DNA of 64,000 nucleotides from Amaurobius ferox (GCA_951213105.1 OX578133.1:144329051-144393050); one strand, 5' to 3'; counted from the stretch's first letter, positions 22,821 to 34,870 are shown. Program-made: numbers and translations. Notes: generated by a model not told the origin, from the letters alone.

Positions 22821-23040
22821 TTAGCGTTATAGTGGAAATATTTCCAATATTTGGAATATATTGTAATCAATACCAGCTAAATATTGGGTATACATTGGCA
22901 TGCCAATATTGGCTATAAATGGCGAGCCAATACTGGAAGCGTGTATTGGCACAATATTATTAAGATCTCCACATTTTCATATTGGCCCAACATTGGATCT
23001 ATATTAGCTGTAAATATTGCGTAATTACTAGGGAACATAT
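22690..23040. repeat. Repetitive 'ccaatattgg' region
   Basis: Repeated, partly palindromic motifs of the type ttggcatgccaatattggc, ccaatactgg, gggtatacattggc and ccaacattgg occur about ten times. They look like a degenerate array or the body of one dispersed element; the unit length is irregular. Confidence 0.45.
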
Positions 23041-23830
23041 CAGACTATTGCTTATTCAATACCCCTCTTTAAATTTTCTATCATAAATATCGAGGAGGAA
23101 ATTATGAAAAAAAATTCTATACAAGACGGGATATAAAATATAAAGCCTATTGTTTTTATACGCAATCGAATGTTCAGAACTCCCCTAAATTTTCGAATGA
23201 AATTTTGAAAAAATCATCAAAAATCAAAACCACTAATAAAGTTACGCAAATAGACATTTCTTATGTAATGTTTCATTGGAAAACGATTGACATAAATTTT
23301 AGAACGCTAACATGAACCGTTCTCGAGATATTGTACATTTAAAAAAAAATTATCAAAAAGTCATATAAAATTAAAAAATATATATATCCTATTGAGAAAC
23401 ATGTTCACTTTTCATATGTAATACTATGCGATAATTTGGGTGACATCATTCTCGTGGATCTAGCTCGTTCCATTCATGGAAAAATATACTTTATGTAATA
23501 CTTTTGTATTTGAACGCCAATAGTCATTTATCTGCTGTAAGAATAACTTATTTCTTCGCCCATAACGCTTGGCGAGATTTTGGTGACGAATTTGGCGGAA
23601 TGTCGCCAACTTGGCGACTTTTTGAAATGTTGCCAAATTAACGAAAATCTCGTCAAATGGATAAAAATGACGCTATATCAATGACAATGACGATTAATTG
23701 TCGCAAATTCAATATCTTGGAAAGAATATTAGTATCTACTATAAAGAAAACCTATTTTTTTTACTGTAAAAGTAGTAAATTCATTACATTATATAAGGAA
23801 AGTCATGTGTTGCCCACATAAGATTTTTTA
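23040..23830 (+). repeat. Hairpin-ended dispersed repeat, internal and 3' part
   Basis: Shares with 36950-37200 the blocks ttgatttt/gttttta..acgcaatcgaatgttc, acgctaacatgaaccgttct and cgagatattg, and with 10150-10500 the ttggcgacttttt and tgttgcccacat blocks. It joins the middle and 3' parts of the family and stops where a Helitron-like copy begins. Confidence 0.5.
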
Positions 23831-23831
23831 T

Positions 23832-24838
23832 TAACACGTTACAACATAGTTGAAAAGTGTTTATGACTTTGTTCATTCTGTCTGTCCGTCTGTCCGTTCG
23901 CACGATAACTGCTGTAAAAATGACTTTATCAAAATGAAATTTAATATGTTTTGAGACGGTCTGTGGAACATATGGGAATGTAAATGAATAATATCACCCA
24001 ATTAGTTACAGATTGAATTGGCGTTGAAAAAATGAAATACATTGAACCCTATGGGACCTAATTTTTCAAACAATTATTAATCGAAGTTAAAATTCACAAA
24101 TTGCTTCGAAAAGTTTAGGAAATATTTAAGTTATCCCATGAAATATATAAAAAGAATTTCAGCAAAATATGTTCGGAAGTTTTTAAATAAAAATTAAAAT
24201 AATGACACCGATATAATAGGAAGAGGTCACATGACCCACATTAAAATGAAATATGGCATCCATCTTGTGTTAAAATCGTGATTTTTAAAGTTCTTTTTAA
24301 TTTATATTTAGTGTTGCATCCGTCCTAAAGCCGCTTTATTTTTGCGTTTTTTCTGTGCATTCATATTCTGTGCCAAAGCAGTTACAATATTTTTGTGTTT
24401 AAATAAACATCAAACTTTAATTATTTCTACAACGAAGCCTAACTTTTTAATGAAAGTAAAATGTAAACAAGTGATTGTAAGATGAGTTGTATAAAAACTG
24501 CTGAATTCTTTCCATGCAAAATTATGCAACGCTGGGGTCTGGAATAAAAGTGTATGAATGAAATGCTCACTGCATTTACATAGAGAACCAGACGATTTAT
24601 ACTTCGATGACGCCATTTAAATAAAGTTTGAATGAAGTTTTAAGCATAGAGTTAGAACCTCCATGGTTTTAATTTTCCAAGTAAAATAAATTATTGTATT
24701 TCTGTGATAATTAAAATAATATCATCGCTGAATGTACCGCATTTTAGAGATGTTTAAATAAAATTTTATTTCAGTTGGAAAGTGTTTCACAATCAATGCT
24801 TTATGCGTGATTGATATTTCTTGTTAATATTTCGACAA
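23832..24838 (+). mobile_element. Helitron-like element, family A, truncated copy
   Basis: Begins ttaacacgttacaacatagt with gttcattctgtctgtccgtc, and ends ttggaaagtgtttcacaatc and gattgatatttcttgtt. It is shorter than other copies because one of the internal atgaagttttaag blocks is missing. Confidence 0.65.
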
Positions 24839-24839
24839 T

Positions 24840-25985
24840 TATTGGTCCTAGAAACTCGAAACATACCCGCAGTGAAGTAGAGAATGGTTATACCAAATTT
24901 GGAAAAATTAATCCGTCACAAATTGTAGATTTTTATACGAAATAGAAAAACAGACAGGCAGATTTTTCATTTTATATACAGCTATACAACAATAATGCTT
25001 ATAACGATAAACCTGCACATACTTTCCAAAATTCCCGGAATGTATAGAAAACTTGCCAATAACGATAACTTGTTCTAAAGTAAACCTGTATATATAACGA
25101 TAATTTTGCCCTTTTCAAAACTTTTCAAAACAATAGAGTCTCTGTCAATATATTAATGTTGAAGAATATCGTACGCAATACAGATGGGTATTTTATCGGC
25201 AAAAACCAAGTAAATGAAAATATCCGATTATTATATTTCTCTTGTAAATTAAAACTAAATTTTACTTGGTACATGTTTAATTATCCAGATTCTATTTATC
25301 ACACGTAAAACTTTATTATATAGTCGGTATTCTGTTTCTGCGCATTAATGTATTTTTTTATTGTTGAATAAAAAATATAATTCTCGAATTTATTTTTATC
25401 ATTATACACAGGCATTTTTAGATAAATATAAATGTACTTAAAATACACATGTTCAATTTTCGAACTGGTATTAGATTCTTATTATTTATGCTCATCTCTA
25501 GTTCTAATCTGTAATATTATTTAAAAATTTAAATTACATATTATAATTTTAAAAATAATGTTACTCCCATATTAAATAACTTTCATTATAAAGTGTAACA
25601 GGGTTAGCCTTGGCTATAGCTGTCTAAAACGACCACTCTTACACCATGTATGCTAATACAGGGAATAAGGGGTTTAGTACCTGTATTACATATATGATAT
25701 TTCGTAGAATTTTACTTTTTCAATTGGGAATAGTAACAGGCATCGCTAATATCATGACTTTCTCAGCAAGATATCCTGAATTTAAATTCTATTGCATACC
25801 TTATATGTGGAACAGGGAACGAGGGTTGTAGTTAGTACCTGTTTTATATATACAGTTTTTGTTTTTCATGCATTAGTTTGGGTCGCATATGAATTTAATA
25901 CACATAGTAAATGTGCTAAACATACATCAGGTAATAAGGGATAAGTCACAGGTATTTAGCTCTTACAAGTAAATCAAATTTTTAC
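24840..25985. other. AT-rich DNA with a loosely repeated motif
   Basis: Motifs of the type acagggaataagggg...agtacctgt occur at about 25660, 25813 and, weaker, 25930, roughly 120-155 bp apart, suggesting an old tandem element. No gene. Confidence 0.35.
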
Positions 25986-26043
<58 letters not shown>

Positions 26044-26044
26044 A
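25986..26044. repeat. (TA)n(TG)n microsatellite
   Basis: Compound dinucleotide repeat, TA units followed by about ten TG units. Confidence 0.95.
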
Positions 26045-26179
26045 CCTTCTCCTATATTCCCACTAACTTTTACACACAATTGAAATATACTTTAAATTTA
26101 GCTTTTCAAACTGTTCTTTATAAAATTTCAAATGAGTAATTTAAAAAGCTTCAGAACATATAAATACATATAGCGCTTT

Positions 26180-26592
26180 TTACTTTCCTACAATACATAG
26201 TATATGAAAAATTGAGGTATTGATGAGGACAGTTTTTAGCATCCCTAAATACGAATCGAGTATTCTTTGAATTATGTCTGTGGGCTCAATAACTTTCGAA
26301 CAAACTGAAGAAAACACACAAAATGTGGCACGATTTTTCAGTCGGTTATCGTATGAAGGTCTATTGATTTTCAGTAGCTGGTTTGGCTTTGTTTGGCTAT
26401 CCTAGCATGTAGCGCAGAATAGATGCAGTTTTCCTTAAAACGTCTTCCTTAAAGGCATTCCTCCTTGTCAGAATTGCCATATTTGGTATTTACCTAACAA
26501 ATGCTCCTATCTATTTCCTGAATATGAAATGTCTCTTTAAAGTTCACGATATTTTGCAATGTGCGCGCAAACATGCAATATTGCATGTTTGC
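26180..26592 (+). repeat. Hairpin-ended dispersed repeat fragment and a 26-bp palindrome
   Basis: 26190-26345 matches the 5' part of the family at 36710 (ttactttcctacaatacata; agcatccctaaatacgaatc; tctgtggg). At 26567-26592 there is a perfect 26-bp palindrome, gcaaacatgcaat followed by its complement. Confidence 0.5.
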
Positions 26593-26599
26593 TCTATAC

Positions 26600-27690
26600 T
26601 AATTCAAATAAGGTATTTTATTTGTAATTAGCAAAAAGCAGATTTTTAAAAGAAAAATGTATATTTCTTGCGTAACAGAGAAGATTTGAAAAAATAAAAC
26701 CTGGAAATTCTGGGGACAGATCTGTTTAGCCGAACCTGAAGCTTAAATTTAATTAATTCCATATTAAATCCGCTACTCTAAAAGAACCCAGTTGTAACAG
26801 TAGAGATGTGATGATAAAAAAGCTGAGAGGAGGGGTCTACAGTATGAATGGTGCGTGTGTGTGTGTGTGTGTGGGGGGGGGGGGGTACCCCGATCTTATG
26901 CGGTACTGATTATGTTACGTCACTGATTTCACGTAGATATCACCATTTTAATTATTTTACTTTTTATTATTTAATCTTCTTTGTCGACCATCAAAATGAC
27001 TGTGTTACTGGTGCACAGTTATTGTAAAAAGAATTGGAGTATTATTCAAACATTTACAGATTTAGAAGTAATCAGCAACGTTTGCAGAACTTGTTAACAT
27101 TTTGAACAATAGATGGCGGTACCTATTGGGAGCGAGAGATAAAAGCATGATTTGAATTGGATATTGAGCGTAAATTTATTTAAACTGGCACTCTTTTGTC
27201 GTAAGATTCTAGTACTATACAGATTATCGCAAGTAAAGTATGAGATACATCCAAGAATAGGATAGTTAATCAAATGTCCGGTATTTAATTGTTTTGAAAA
27301 TCTATTTAAAATATACTTTGTAAATAACTCATATTACAGGCAAGATTATAATCACGAATCTCCACTCTGCCAGCTACTAGGGCGATAATCTTTCTCTATA
27401 CATCTACATTCTCTATATTTGCATTCGCTTTCATATTTCAGCAACTTCATACCCTCATGTCATGTCTTTATTTTTAATGTTTCTTTATGCAGGATTGCAC
27501 TATGCTAGGTCACTGGCGTAAGGTATTAAGCCTGAGCTTTTTGTGGGCCTCCACATACCAGTGTTTCTTTCATGCATACATCTGGGGCGAAGCCTTGATT
27601 ATTCGTCCCCCCCCCCCCCCGGAGACAGTTTATATGAACTTAGTTTCTATTTATGTGACAGTATTTAGATATATTTATACAGGGTAAATA
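26600..27690. other. AT-rich intronic DNA with GT/G and C runs
   Basis: A (GT)n tract at 26851-26872 runs into a G tract to about 26885, and a C14 tract lies at 27607-27620. No gene; the 66-codon frame at 27487 has no support. Confidence 0.45.
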
Positions 27691-27965
27691 TAAAATTTGT
27701 CCCTGTCCCCCTAAAGTTTCATTCGCACCCCCGGCCAAAATGTCCTGAAAGACTGCCTGCTACATACTGCGGCCCATAGGGGGATGGATACCACCCGAGT
27801 AGGAGGCCCGATCCACCAATTTTTTTTTTATGTTTGAGGGAGCGAAGGCATGAAAAATTTATAAAGAGAGAAAATCAAATGTGGAGGAGGAGGGCCGTGA
27901 CAAATGTTTGTAAAATGTCGGAGGGGAGCGCATAATTTATGTAGGTAGCCCTGCTCCTTACATGC
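27690..27965 (+). repeat. GC-richer dispersed repeat
   Basis: Shares blocks with sequence that flanks the Helitron-like copy at 60374-61650: tcaaatgtggaggaggaggg against tcaaatatggaagggagcc, and ccctgctcc at the end. The copy at 60290/61655 is split by that insertion. Contains cccataggggg and aggaggggg motifs. Confidence 0.5.
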
Positions 27966-28420
27966 AGTCTCTGTAGGCTCGGGTGTTATGCCATTGCGAA
28001 CTATATTTGTACCATAATTATTTAGAATAAAAAATAATGACAGCTGAAAAATTCGTTCATAAAATTATTTAAAAAAATTATTTTCTGTGTTTCAAACTCG
28101 TTAGACAGGATACGCATTACTTGCATTTAAGTTGGTGAGTGTTTGTAAATAATATATGCTGTCATAGAGCAATTTAAACTACAAGTTTATTAGACCAATG
28201 GTAGATTAATAGTACTATGAATGTTCTAGGAACAATTGCCGTTTATATGTTATAAAAAGTTATAAACATCTTAAATTCCGCATAATATTGCTGCAATCGT
28301 GAAAATTAAAAATACTTATCTAGCTTTATTTTTTTTTTACACAATTTGCCTAAATATAAAATTTAATTTTGATAATTGCTTTAGTTATCGAAGAAGCGTC
28401 TACTAACTTCTCATTTTCAT

Positions 28421-28422
<2 letters not shown>

Positions 28423-28481
<59 letters not shown>
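28423..28481. repeat. (AT)n microsatellite, about 59 bp
   Basis: Uninterrupted AT dinucleotides. The minus-strand frame across it is an artefact consisting of repeated YI. Confidence 0.97.
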
Positions 28482-28482
<1 letters not shown>

Positions 28483-28799
28483 CTTTCTTTAATTAAATTA
28501 ACAACAAGGCAAAGTAATGAAAAATGAATACTGCTTTGATTATGCATACATTGACAAACTTTATAAACTACAGGAAAGCTTCGCTTCTGGTAATGTTAAA
28601 TGAAATTTTTAAACCATGAAGATATAAGCACACGCAGGATTTTCGAAAGACATGTATAAGTCCAAAAGACAGCTTGTATGGGTGTTGATGATTCTAGATA
28701 TTTAGGCAATGGGGAACCAATATGTTTGTTCACCGAATGGGGATCTATGATCCCCCATAGGGCGACCTAATCCTTGTCGGTGTCCTAGACAGAAATAAA

Positions 28800-29062
28800 T
28801 TCTATGGCCCGTCCCGGACAACCCGAGTTCGATTCCTGGCTCTGCCCAAACTGCTTCCATGTTCACGCGAAATACGGGCTCATTAAATCTGTGGGTCCGT
28901 AAGTCCTTTCGAGAGGTTGGTGGCAGAGAAAGGAGAGTTCGGTCGCTGTGGATGCCGCCCCCCACTGCGTTTCGGTCTAAATTGGATGGCACTGTCCCTG
29001 CTGTCCAAACCGATGCCTTACGCCTTCTTCGGGTAAGTCGGACTGTCTGGGTCGAAAAAATA
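28800..29062 (+). mobile_element. SINE family S copy, 5'-damaged
   Basis: B box gagttcgattcctgg at about 28825, then the family body (gtgggtccgtaagtcctttc; ctgtggatgccgcc) and the 3' end cggactgtctgggtcg followed by A-rich tail. Its A-box portion is replaced by unrelated sequence (ggcccgtcc). It accounts for overlapping frames on both strands. Confidence 0.75.
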
Positions 29063-30088
29063 AGCAAACTTAACCAAAGGAATTCGTAATTCTGGTGAAA
29101 GGGTTTTACGAGGATAAAAATTTTCTGAATCATTGAGTCCTAATCTTGAAATTGTTGTCCTCGCTCTGCCTGCTTTTGTCTGGACTTTCATGTTATTCAA
29201 GCATTTTTCGAACTAGAATCACACTACTTTCATTTCAAAAGATGAAAATAATCTAAATGAAAATTATAATTATGTAGCAAACAATTATGCTACGAAATTT
29301 TGCAATATTATGTTGCGAAATTTTTTAATTAATATCTAAAGCATTTGCACTTATGTTGTGAAAATATTAATTAATATGTAAAAACGAATTATATATTAAT
29401 TTCATTTATAATTAATATATAATGTATTCTTGCAGAAAATATGTATACCTATTACAACGAAAAAGTACTTCGAAATAAATATTTTACTGGGTTTTCATCA
29501 TGCACATGGAATGAAATTACTAGTTTCATTTCAAGTACCGCATTTTAAAGCTTGATTCAAATACATCTTTTGAATTTGTGTCATTTGTCTTGGGTGCTAG
29601 GGGATTTATCAAGCACGAAGAGTAATATTTCACACTTAAAATTTCACGTTTCTATCTCTTTAATTATCATCTACTTACTATGACCAGAATCATCTTTTTA
29701 ACTATTAATTTCTTTTACATTCATCCGGAGAGCCATATGTTTAGAAAACAAATGATTTACGGATGGCTATTTTCTTCAATTCACTAATGCTTCGTCATCT
29801 TTTAATCCCTAAATGCATTCAAGTCTGTGAAAAATAAAAGATTGGTGTTATTACGATGGAAACTATAACAATAGAAGTTAATTAGCACGTCACACAATTA
29901 CGAAGCGGAGACAATTCCAATCAATCTCTTAAAATTGGAAATTAGGTCAAAAGCTGTCACTTTAATCCTGTTTCATTTCTGTCTGGTATACCACTTTACT
30001 GTTTTGAGTATTTTATTTAGTCTCTTGGATTACGAATAATTATACTAGGAAGTAAATCAAGAGCATAAGTACTAAAATGTGGTTATTA
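29063..30088. other. AT-rich intronic DNA
   Basis: Nothing recognised apart from short A/T-rich repeated words (tgctacgaaattttgcaata/tgttgcgaaatttt near 29290 and 29310). Confidence 0.35.
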
Positions 30089-30090
30089 TT

Positions 30091-30484
30091 TGGAATATAG
30101 TTTAGGGAATTTGACGATATAGGGAATATATAGTTTCAAAGTCATGCTTCGCTCCAGAATAATTTAAAGATAAATATTCTAAAATCATAGAATATTAGAA
30201 GTTTAAATAAATCTAAAATTAAAGAATAGGAGATAACATTCTTTACTGCGCCCACACTTATCTTCACAGAAACTTTCTAGACAGAACATATATTAATTTT
30301 TAATTGAAATGCTTCGCAACAGAAATAAAAGATTTTAGGAAATTGAAAGTTTTGTGCAAAAATCTTTATAATATGCTTTGCAGTCACTACATGCTTGAAA
30401 GTTATATTTTAAATTATTCTGGAGCGAAGTATGACTTTGAAACTATATGTTCCCTATATCGTCAAATTCCCTAAACTATATTCT
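30091..30484. mobile_element. Fold-back element, 77-bp arms
   Basis: 30091-30167 and 30408-30484 are inverted repeats about 95% identical (ggaatttgacgatataggga; gcttcgctccagaataattt), separated by 240 bp of AT-rich spacer. No coding capacity. It could be a MITE; no clear target duplication was found. Confidence 0.8.
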
Positions 30485-30550
30485 GAAATATATATCATCC
30501 TGTCGAAAGAAACAGTGTATTAATCGAAAGATCCAACAGAACAGCAAAAT

Positions 30551-30648
30551 AACATACAAAGAACTCTCTTCTCGGACGGCCAAACGGTTACCTTACACCT
30601 TTCTGGTAGATCGGACGGTCTGGGTCTCAACAACAACATACAAAGAAC
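30551..30648 (+). mobile_element. Mini-retroposon (70 bp) with 14-bp target duplication
   Basis: The insert 30565-30634 lies between perfect copies of aacatacaaagaac (30551-30564 and 30635-30648). It carries only the last part of SINE family S: cggacggccaaacggttacc, then tctggtagatcggacggtct and the (caa)n tail. This copy is in plus orientation and closest to the intact SINE 3' end. Confidence 0.88.
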
Positions 30649-30649
30649 A

Positions 30650-31570
30650 AATGATAAAAACGGTTACATCCGAATATGCGCATCGGCGAATAAAATCAAA
30701 ACCAATGCTACAATCATTTTAGACAGACGACAAATATCTGAAATATGAGTCTCCACTCGATTTTCTCATTCATTCATATTCCATAGTGTTTAGTTTTACT
30801 TGCACCACAATCTTTTTCTGAATGATAAAAAAAGACCTATCTTTTTCAGGTTTCGTATCCAAATTATTCTTTTAAAATATATCGAAAACATTCTTTAAAA
30901 GTTTTTTAAAGTCCCCTTTATCAATTTGTCCACTATTTAGTGATGTATGCATTTGGCTTATCTATGTTAATATAGACAATTTTGCCGCCTCGAACTGAAA
31001 TGTTTGCAACCTTGGTTTCGATTTTATTGGTCGACGTGCCTCCTTGGGTGTCCCTGATTTTATCGTGTGTTCCTTACATGTTATCTTATTGGTTATTTGA
31101 TCTTTCGACTAATGCACACTGATTCTTTTGACCTGATGATGAGGGCTCATAATGGTTTTGAAATAATAGTAGTCACTTATTTTTCATGTCTGCCGTCAAG
31201 AAATTGCAAAGAATTTGTATTCTCACAAGCAGTTCACTGCAACCCATTTCTCTTTAAGAATGTAAAGAAAATATAGATTACTGCTTTTCCATTTCTTATT
31301 TTTTGTTATGCACGTTTTGGTATTTATAATTTAAAATAATGTAGTAAATGAAAATATAAATATTGTGGAAATTGTATGTGGTAAGTGGCATGTTACATGG
31401 AAATTGCATGTGGTAAGGGCCCTGACCAAAATATAGCGGGGTGGGGAGTGAAGTTCTGCCAGTGGGTAAAATAAAGATAGTATTTTTCATTAAAAGAGGC
31501 GGGCTCCCATGTTTAGATTGGGACGCATTTGAGGCATCCATGTGCACTCAAATTTAAAATAAAAAAAAAT
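30650..31570. other. Intronic DNA next to an exon
   Basis: A short direct repeat (gaaattg(t/c)atgtggtaag) occurs at 31369 and 31400. No gene. Confidence 0.35.
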
Positions 31571-31575
31571 CTTAC

Positions 31576-31725
31576 CTCTAGGTTTTGGATGCTTTCCATC
31601 GTTTTCTGTTTTTCTGTCTCATTGGATATCGTTTTGATTTCTTCCTGTTTGGTCTGAAGCTCATTTGCCGCCGCCACTTTCTGTTGCTCCAACTTTTTTC
31701 TCCTCTCATCAGCATCGCGAATTTG
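31576..31725 (-). CDS. Coiled-coil protein exon (upstream of two)
   Basis: A 150-bp minus-strand exon of exactly 50 codons, phase 0 at both ends. The acceptor at 31726-31728 reads tttccacag, preceded by a pyrimidine tract, and the donor at 31570-31575 reads gtaaga after CTAGAG. It encodes QIRDADERRKKLEQQKVAAA followed by NELQTKQEEIKTISNET and a lysine/glutamine-rich end with IQNLE, a continuous heptad pattern with no proline or glycine. GC content is clearly higher than in the flanks. The next exon (10870-11010) continues the coiled coil. Candidate families are large coiled-coil kinases (MRCK/ROCK/citron type) or structural coiled-coil proteins; I cannot decide from two exons. Confidence 0.82.
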
Positions 31726-32405
31726 CTGTGGAAACAGAAAATGCATCCATTACTTAACATCCCTAACACACAATAATTCTAAATAAATTGTATAAAATAA
31801 ATTGTATTCTAAATAAATTGTAATTGTGCTTCAGATATCTTAACACCGTAAGCTTATACGAGGTCTTCGCAACGACAAGAGAACGAGACTTGTACCGTAT
31901 TTATAAAATATGATTCATTAAAAAGTAGACAGAAACCTTCTCTGCCATATATAAACGAGTAAGCTAAATAAAGCAAATAAATACCAATTATCTACTACCT
32001 AGCTACAACTTATGGATTAATTAATAATCTTTACTGGAGCTCATTAAGCAATTTCTTATGATCGAGTCAATAGCTATTAAATAGCAGCAATAATAATAAA
32101 AAAAATTCCCAAGCCTTAAATATGACAAGAATGGTTCAAAACTTCTCAATAGCCCAGATATCCTCTCCTAAAACCCAGAGATGGATTTAACGGTCTGCAC
32201 GTCTTTGTAGGTTTCATAGAGAATGTAATGAAAATATGGCGCAATTTACTTTGAAATTATTCCATAAAAGACACCCTTCCTTTGACAGCATGGTTATTTA
32301 TTAATCGCACCTAATTAAATCGCCGCGCTTCTTTACTATCATAAGCACGGTCAATGGTTCACTCTATACTTTGCCATATAATAAAAATACACAACCCCTT
32401 TAATT
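31726..32405. other. AT-rich DNA upstream of the exon
   Basis: Predicted intron continuation. A short tandem (taaataaattgtattc, near 31780-31820) is present; no further exon was recognised. Confidence 0.35.
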
Positions 32406-32409
32406 TTAG

Positions 32410-32672
32410 GAATGGAACTAGATTCATATGAATCAATAGGCTTTCAGTATTCACTGATTGTAATTTTTGTTCCAAATTTCATTCCAAACGCTCCGTTCAT
32501 TCGTGAGATATCGTCTACCGCACGCGCGCACACACATACACACACACAAAGTTCGACTCGAGTTTATGGATGCTTGAAACGTGTTCTTTCGTTAAGAATT
32601 CGAATCTTTCGTCGAAAATTCACATTCACAACACCTTTCACAACACTTTCCCTATACATTATACTATGTATA
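32410..32672 (-). repeat. Hairpin-ended dispersed repeat, minus copy
   Basis: Complement of the family 5' end: the terminal hairpin actttccctatac...gtatatggggaaagt at 32646-32672, ttcgtcgaaaattc, and tggatgcttgaaacg. It runs out in a (CA)n-rich segment at 32520-32550. Confidence 0.6.
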
Positions 32673-32894
32673 TGGGGAAAGTAATAAAGAAATGGATATA
32701 AAATTACATTTTAAAATGAATTATGTTATATGATTGGATTGGATCAGTTACAACCATGGTGTGTAAGAATACGATCATAGTTAGTGTGTAAGATTATTTT
32801 CAGTCATCTGTTTTATTTTCTCAAAGATTTATGCTACTCATACATTTTATGTTGTGTTTTTAGGGGAATTAAATTTAATAAATAAACCGCAATT

Positions 32895-33228
32895 ACTTTT
32901 CTTACAATACATGGTATTGAATAGGGAAAGTATTGGAATCGTGTCGAAAATTGGAACTCGCATTTTAGACGGATTCTCTAACACGGGAAAAAAAAAAGTT
33001 TAGCGTGGCGTCTGTGTAATGTATGTATCCACTCTAGATCAAAAACTATTCGACAAAACTTCACAACATTTAGTGGAGTCACTTGTGGGTTACCCTGGTG
33101 TTGATTTTGGCGCGATTCAGAAAAAGAACCTATAGATGACAACACGGAATTTTCGGATGACAATATGTAAAACTATTTCGAAGTACCCAATTAATTCATA
33201 TGCTGTCCACATCAGATTTTTTATTGTT
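32895..33228 (+). repeat. Hairpin-ended dispersed repeat, short copy
   Basis: From ttacttttcttacaatacat through agtattggaatcgtgtcgaa, tgtatccactctagatc and gagtcacttgtgggttaccc to the end ctgtccacatcagatttttt. It has both ends but an internal deletion relative to 36640 and 39770. Confidence 0.65.
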
Positions 33229-33714
33229 ATATCAGTTATGGCCATTGAATATAAGATACGATAATATTTTTCAATTTATATATTGCCGAATGCGTTTAAA
33301 TGATTGTTACTATTTAAACGTCTTCATTTTGTCGCATATTTACCAAACTCTATATTTTTGCACATTGGATTTTAAACGGGAGCTTATTTTGTGCTTAAAC
33401 TTTTTATTTTTTATAAGATAATTAAGTTTTATATTTTAATAGAATTTATTGGAAAAGCAATATGAATGCGTTTAGAATTTTCACATATTTTAAACCACGA
33501 ACAACTTCGAGTATAACTGCTAGTGCAAAATAAATACACAGATGGCCCCCTAAATTTTGATATACTACCCCAGATCGACGTTTAAGTTATGTTGTTTTAG
33601 ACATTAAACAATAGTGCTGATGAAGTTTTGGTTAAAATTACCAATACAACAAAAACACCTTTGATAAATATTTCATTTTTGTATTAGAATATGATATAGG
33701 ATAACATCCACTTT
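33229..33714. other. AT-rich DNA, nothing recognised
   Basis: The 73-codon plus frame at 33200-33421 begins inside a repeat end and has random AT-rich composition. Confidence 0.35.
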
Positions 33715-34870
33715 TGATAATAAACTAGCAGCAAATACTCGACGTTGCCCGGATTTTAAGTTGCAAACCTCTGATGAAATTTTCAAAGTGAATTCTAGAA
33801 ACCAAAATAACGCTTTAACAATACGCCCTTTTAGTAAAAGTAGTAAGGTGGAATATTGTAAAAGTAAATTTTTAGTATTTTTTACGATAAAGGAAATGCA
33901 CGTCAAATTAACATGAAAATTGGGGTAACTTTTATCTTACTACAAAATATGAATTAAATTAGGATTATGCTAACAGCTAAATCTAACTTAACATGACAGT
34001 TAAAAGCGTGGGTATAAACGGGCTGAGTAGCCTTCAAGTTATCAGCGGTAATGCAGGATAGGAAAAGCGTATATTTTAGACACCGTTTTTCTGAAGATAG
34101 GTATAGATGGATAAAAACCAGATCAGAATGTTTCCAGGATGTTTCTAGCTTCATTATATAAAATAGTTCCAATGTAATTGATAGAATATTTCAGGAAATA
34201 TTTAGCTTTAAAGCGCATTTTTATATTTTCAGTTTTATAACTAAACACGGTATACGGTCTGAATTTTTTTAGACATAATACTGCTCCCATATAAGCTTAA
34301 TAAAGTGAGAAAAAGCATATAAATCAGATGGTGTGTTTTTAAGCTATAAGTTCGTCATTATAGAGAAACAAAAACTGGTATTTTAACCTCTTGTTCCGCG
34401 TATAGATGTAGGATAACGAAACTTGTATAAAATACTGTCTAGACAGCCTTATTGCCTGAAAAAGTTTCATCGTAGATTGTATAGTTATGTATATATTTAT
34501 CTTGAAAGCGAATTTTGAATTTACCCCTTTATATATTAATGCATTGTAAATTCGGAAATATTTTTAGTCATAAATATGTTCCTAATTAAGCTTAACAAAT
34601 CAGCGAAAAATCGATGACATTCCGTTGAGTCGCTCATGAGTTATAAGCATAAAAGTTCCGCACTTCATTGTAGGTGAATAAAGCATATCAAAATATTTCA
34701 TGAACTCAACCTCATTGGCTGAAAATGATTTCATTCAAATCCATCGTGAACTTCAAGATATATTTCATTTAAAAGCGTTTATTCAAATTTTACGTTTTAC
34801 ATATTACATATAGCTAAAAATGTGACTTAATTATTATTGATTATAATTATTCTTGGATTTTTTTTTCAGT
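33715..34870. repeat. Degenerate repeat with about 280-bp modules
   Basis: Begins with tactcgacgttgcccggatt (a phrase whose partner gttgcagtgcccggat also starts a repeat at 41107) and contains three related modules marked by ttaaagcgcatttttatatt at 34207, ttgaaagcgaattttgaatt at 34503 and ttaaaagcgtttattcaaat at 34768, spaced 296 and 265 bp. Each is preceded by a variant of aaaagtttcatcgtag. Non-coding; probably an old dispersed element. Confidence 0.45.

Larger units (their letters stand above)
11011..31575 (-). other. Predicted 20.6-kb intron
   Basis: This is the interval between the donor gtaaga of the exon at 31576-31725 and the acceptor ttattacag of the exon at 10870-11010, on the minus strand. 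I infer it from matching phase and a continuing coiled-coil register; a small exon between them cannot be excluded. It is filled with Helitron-like copies, TIR elements, SINE fragments and microsatellites. Confidence 0.5.

Noticed and set aside
28350..28547. 65-codon minus-strand frame containing repeated YI
   Set aside because: It is the translation of the (AT)n microsatellite at 28423-28481.
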